A program made the translations under genes and the position numbers. A stretch of 64,000 nt of DNA, from contig JAKIVD010000006.1 of the NCBI GenBank assembly GCA_021647205.1, forward strand, positions 85,781 through 149,780. The letters run 5' to 3'. The notes beneath the pieces are model-generated. The model searched no databases and was not told where the DNA came from. It saw nothing but the letters and a program-made list of their open reading frames with translations. How positions within the stretch are numbered: position 1 is the first letter of the stretch; every line of letters begins with the position of its first letter. Source of the stretch: Bacteroidales bacterium (lineage in GTDB: Bacteria; Bacteroidota; Bacteroidia; Bacteroidales; F082). Below are positions 62,992-64,000 of the stretch, one piece after another.

Positions 62992-63035
62992 CCCCCATTT
63001 TTTATTGTAAATGGGGGTATAAAGAGATATTTTTG
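62992..63035 (+). promoter_or_regulatory. Hairpin and promoter upstream of the 63120 lipoprotein gene
   Basis: CCCCCATTT (62992-63000) pairs with AAATGGGGG (63009-63017). Inside it lies TTG (63005-63007) and, 20 bases on, TATTTTTG (63028-63035), a -7 fit. The predicted leader is about 78 bases. Confidence 0.4.
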
Positions 63036-63119
63036 GTACTAATTAGTAGAAGTTTTTGTACAGGAACAGCCTGCGCAAAAGCAATTACAAATTAAACTAA
63101 CACCAAAAACACAATCATT

Positions 63120-63878
63120 ATGAAAAACAAAAAATTTCTTACTGTTCTTAGTACTGCCATCTTTTTTACCATTGCCCTTGTAGTGGTGGTGAGTTGTCAG
63201 AAAACAGCCGATGTAAAAGACCCTGTTGTATCAGGATTAGATGATGAATCCAATATAGTCACCCAACACATCCTTGATTTTAAAGCTAATATGGAATATT
63301 ACAAAAACAATCACGGCCTGAGAAGTAGCGAAAAAGAATATGTTCTCGATGCTATTCTTGACTGGGAATCTACTTTAAACTTCGATTATTGTTACAGCTA
63401 TGTTGATGTTTCTGAAATAAAAATCTACGACACCATCATCGCCATCCCCATTGATGCAAACGACAGCTTGGCAATGACCGATGTGTCTGGCAAATACTAC
63501 AATGATATTTTGGTAGCCGTACAAACACATTATTATGTGTATGCACCTTTTACCAACCAAAAACTGCTTGTCGTTGACCTGGAACCAACAACAAACTACG
63601 ATTCCGTTGTTGTTTCCACATGGATTGGAAATGACACACCCGGAATGTTGCACCCGGAATATGATTGGAAATATGGGGATTATGGTGGAACTTGTGATGG
63701 ACAACACTACGTTGGTATATCTGATGCTGCCAAACAAGCTGCAATTTATGTGCGATTTCATTTTGAAGAAACCCCGCCTGAAGGTTTACGCTGGTATTTT
63801 CCAAACCCTGTGAATATTTATGCAAAGCCTCTTGATAAAAATATAGATGGCACTTTTAAATTCATAAATCTAGCCTGA
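63120..63878 (+). CDS. Hypothetical lipoprotein
   Basis: 252 residues with a lipoprotein signal (FTIALVVVVSCQKT; Cys at about 26). An acidic first third has a helix (YVLDAILDWESTLN, reminiscent of the start of surface proteins with a trypsin-like or repeat context), followed by a beta-rich part with GYGGTCDGQ-like Cys and WIGNDTPGM. No family recognised. It is the last complete gene in the window, cut off from the edge gene by a fresh promoter. Confidence 0.6.
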   Translation: MKNKKFLTVLSTAIFFTIALVVVVSCQKTADVKDPVVSGLDDESNIVTQHILDFKANMEYYKNNHGLRSSEKEYVLDAILDWESTLNFDYCYSYVDVSEIKIYDTIIAIPIDANDSLAMTDVSGKYYNDILVAVQTHYYVYAPFTNQKLLVVDLEPTTNYDSVVVSTWIGNDTPGMLHPEYDWKYGDYGGTCDGQHYVGISDAAKQAAIYVRFHFEETPPEGLRWYFPNPVNIYAKPLDKNIDGTFKFINLA

Positions 63879-63902
63879 ATAATTCACAAAAAGCGAATAA
63901 AA

Positions 63903-63971
63903 GGGGGCGATCACCTTGTTATCTCATTGATATTTAATATCTTTGAGGTGTAAAAAAACAAAACCGCCCCC
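63903..63971 (+). promoter_or_regulatory. Inverted repeat and promoter at the right edge
   Basis: GGGGGCG (63903-63909) and CGCCCCC (63965-63971) enclose a smaller CACCT/AGGTG pair and a promoter-like TTG (63916-63918), 19 bases, TATCTTTG (63938-63945). The right arm touches the ATG at 63972. This could be the end of a mobile element or a structured leader. Confidence 0.45.
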
Positions 63972-64000
63972 ATGCATAAAAATACAAATTTTCCACAACC
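63972..64000 (+). CDS. Start of an unidentified gene, cut by the window edge
   Basis: ATG at 63972 gives MHKNTNFPQ before the sequence ends. A promoter and inverted repeat lie directly upstream. The short leader and opening residues are compatible with an insertion-sequence transposase, but nine residues are not enough to decide. Confidence 0.35.

Noticed and set aside
1..64000. CRISPR array, tRNA or rRNA genes
   Set aside because: No regularly spaced short repeats and no T-loop or rRNA-like sequences were found when reading both strands by eye.

Overview
The window is chromosomal DNA of a Bacteroidota bacterium, probably of the Bacteroidales/Marinilabiliales kind. The phylum call rests on several features. 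There are many secreted proteins with type IX secretion (T9SS) C-terminal domains of both type A and CHU_C type B. SprB-like, PKD and choice-of-anchor-L domains occur, together with GldH- and GldN-like lipoproteins. Promoters follow the Bacteroidota pattern TTG/TTTG - N17-20 - TAnnTTTG, and Shine-Dalgarno sequences are weak. No tRNA, rRNA, CRISPR array or complete mobile element was seen.

Layout. (1) 1-12883, plus strand, is a surface/adhesion region. It starts with a 5'-truncated, frameshifted CHU_C protein. A repeat-rich surface protein and a T9SS type A protein follow. Then comes a locus that reads like a chaperone/usher fibre system: a PapD-like two-domain periplasmic protein, a MORN-type repeat protein, three paralogous small secreted subunit-like proteins, and a large usher-like protein made of Ig-like domains, a beta-barrel and an SdrD-B-like domain. 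The middle subunit gene has its own canonical promoter, a long A-rich leader and a strong intrinsic terminator, as expected of a major structural subunit. (2) 12895-16981, minus strand: a 1155-residue anchor-L/PKD/CHU_C protein and a small secreted TonB-C-like protein. (3) 17324-19024: glutaminyl-tRNA synthetase. (4) 19479-27733: two opposed surface modules that converge on a terminator. Each ends in mini-proteins (three in all) with a Pro/Gly linker, a single helix and a GGKK/GGRK-type tail that looks like a short sorting signal.

(5) 28156-44644 is mostly housekeeping: gldH, RNase HI, class II aldolase, archaeal-type GatD and GatE, L-threonine aldolase, RlmN, an O-methyltransferase, an M16 peptidase, a K+ channel, a cupin, a GldN-like lipoprotein, a D-threonine-aldolase-like enzyme and a receiver/PEP-synthase-like protein. 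GatDE in the same genome as GlnRS is the most surprising gene-content observation. (6) 44922-53076: a CotH/beta-helix lipoprotein, a beta-propeller T9SS protein, a phosphoesterase, a cyclophilin with pheS, and two small conserved proteins. (7) 53337-59953: a four-gene RND efflux operon (TolC, TetR, adaptor, RND). (8) 60134-64000: small lipoproteins, a DUF4143-type ATPase, a relic of the 3' end of ahcY, another lipoprotein, and a promoter with the first codons of an unidentified gene at the right edge.

Product calls rest on reading the translations and on remembered family signatures; no database search was run. The usher-like assignment and the sorting-signal interpretation are inferences.
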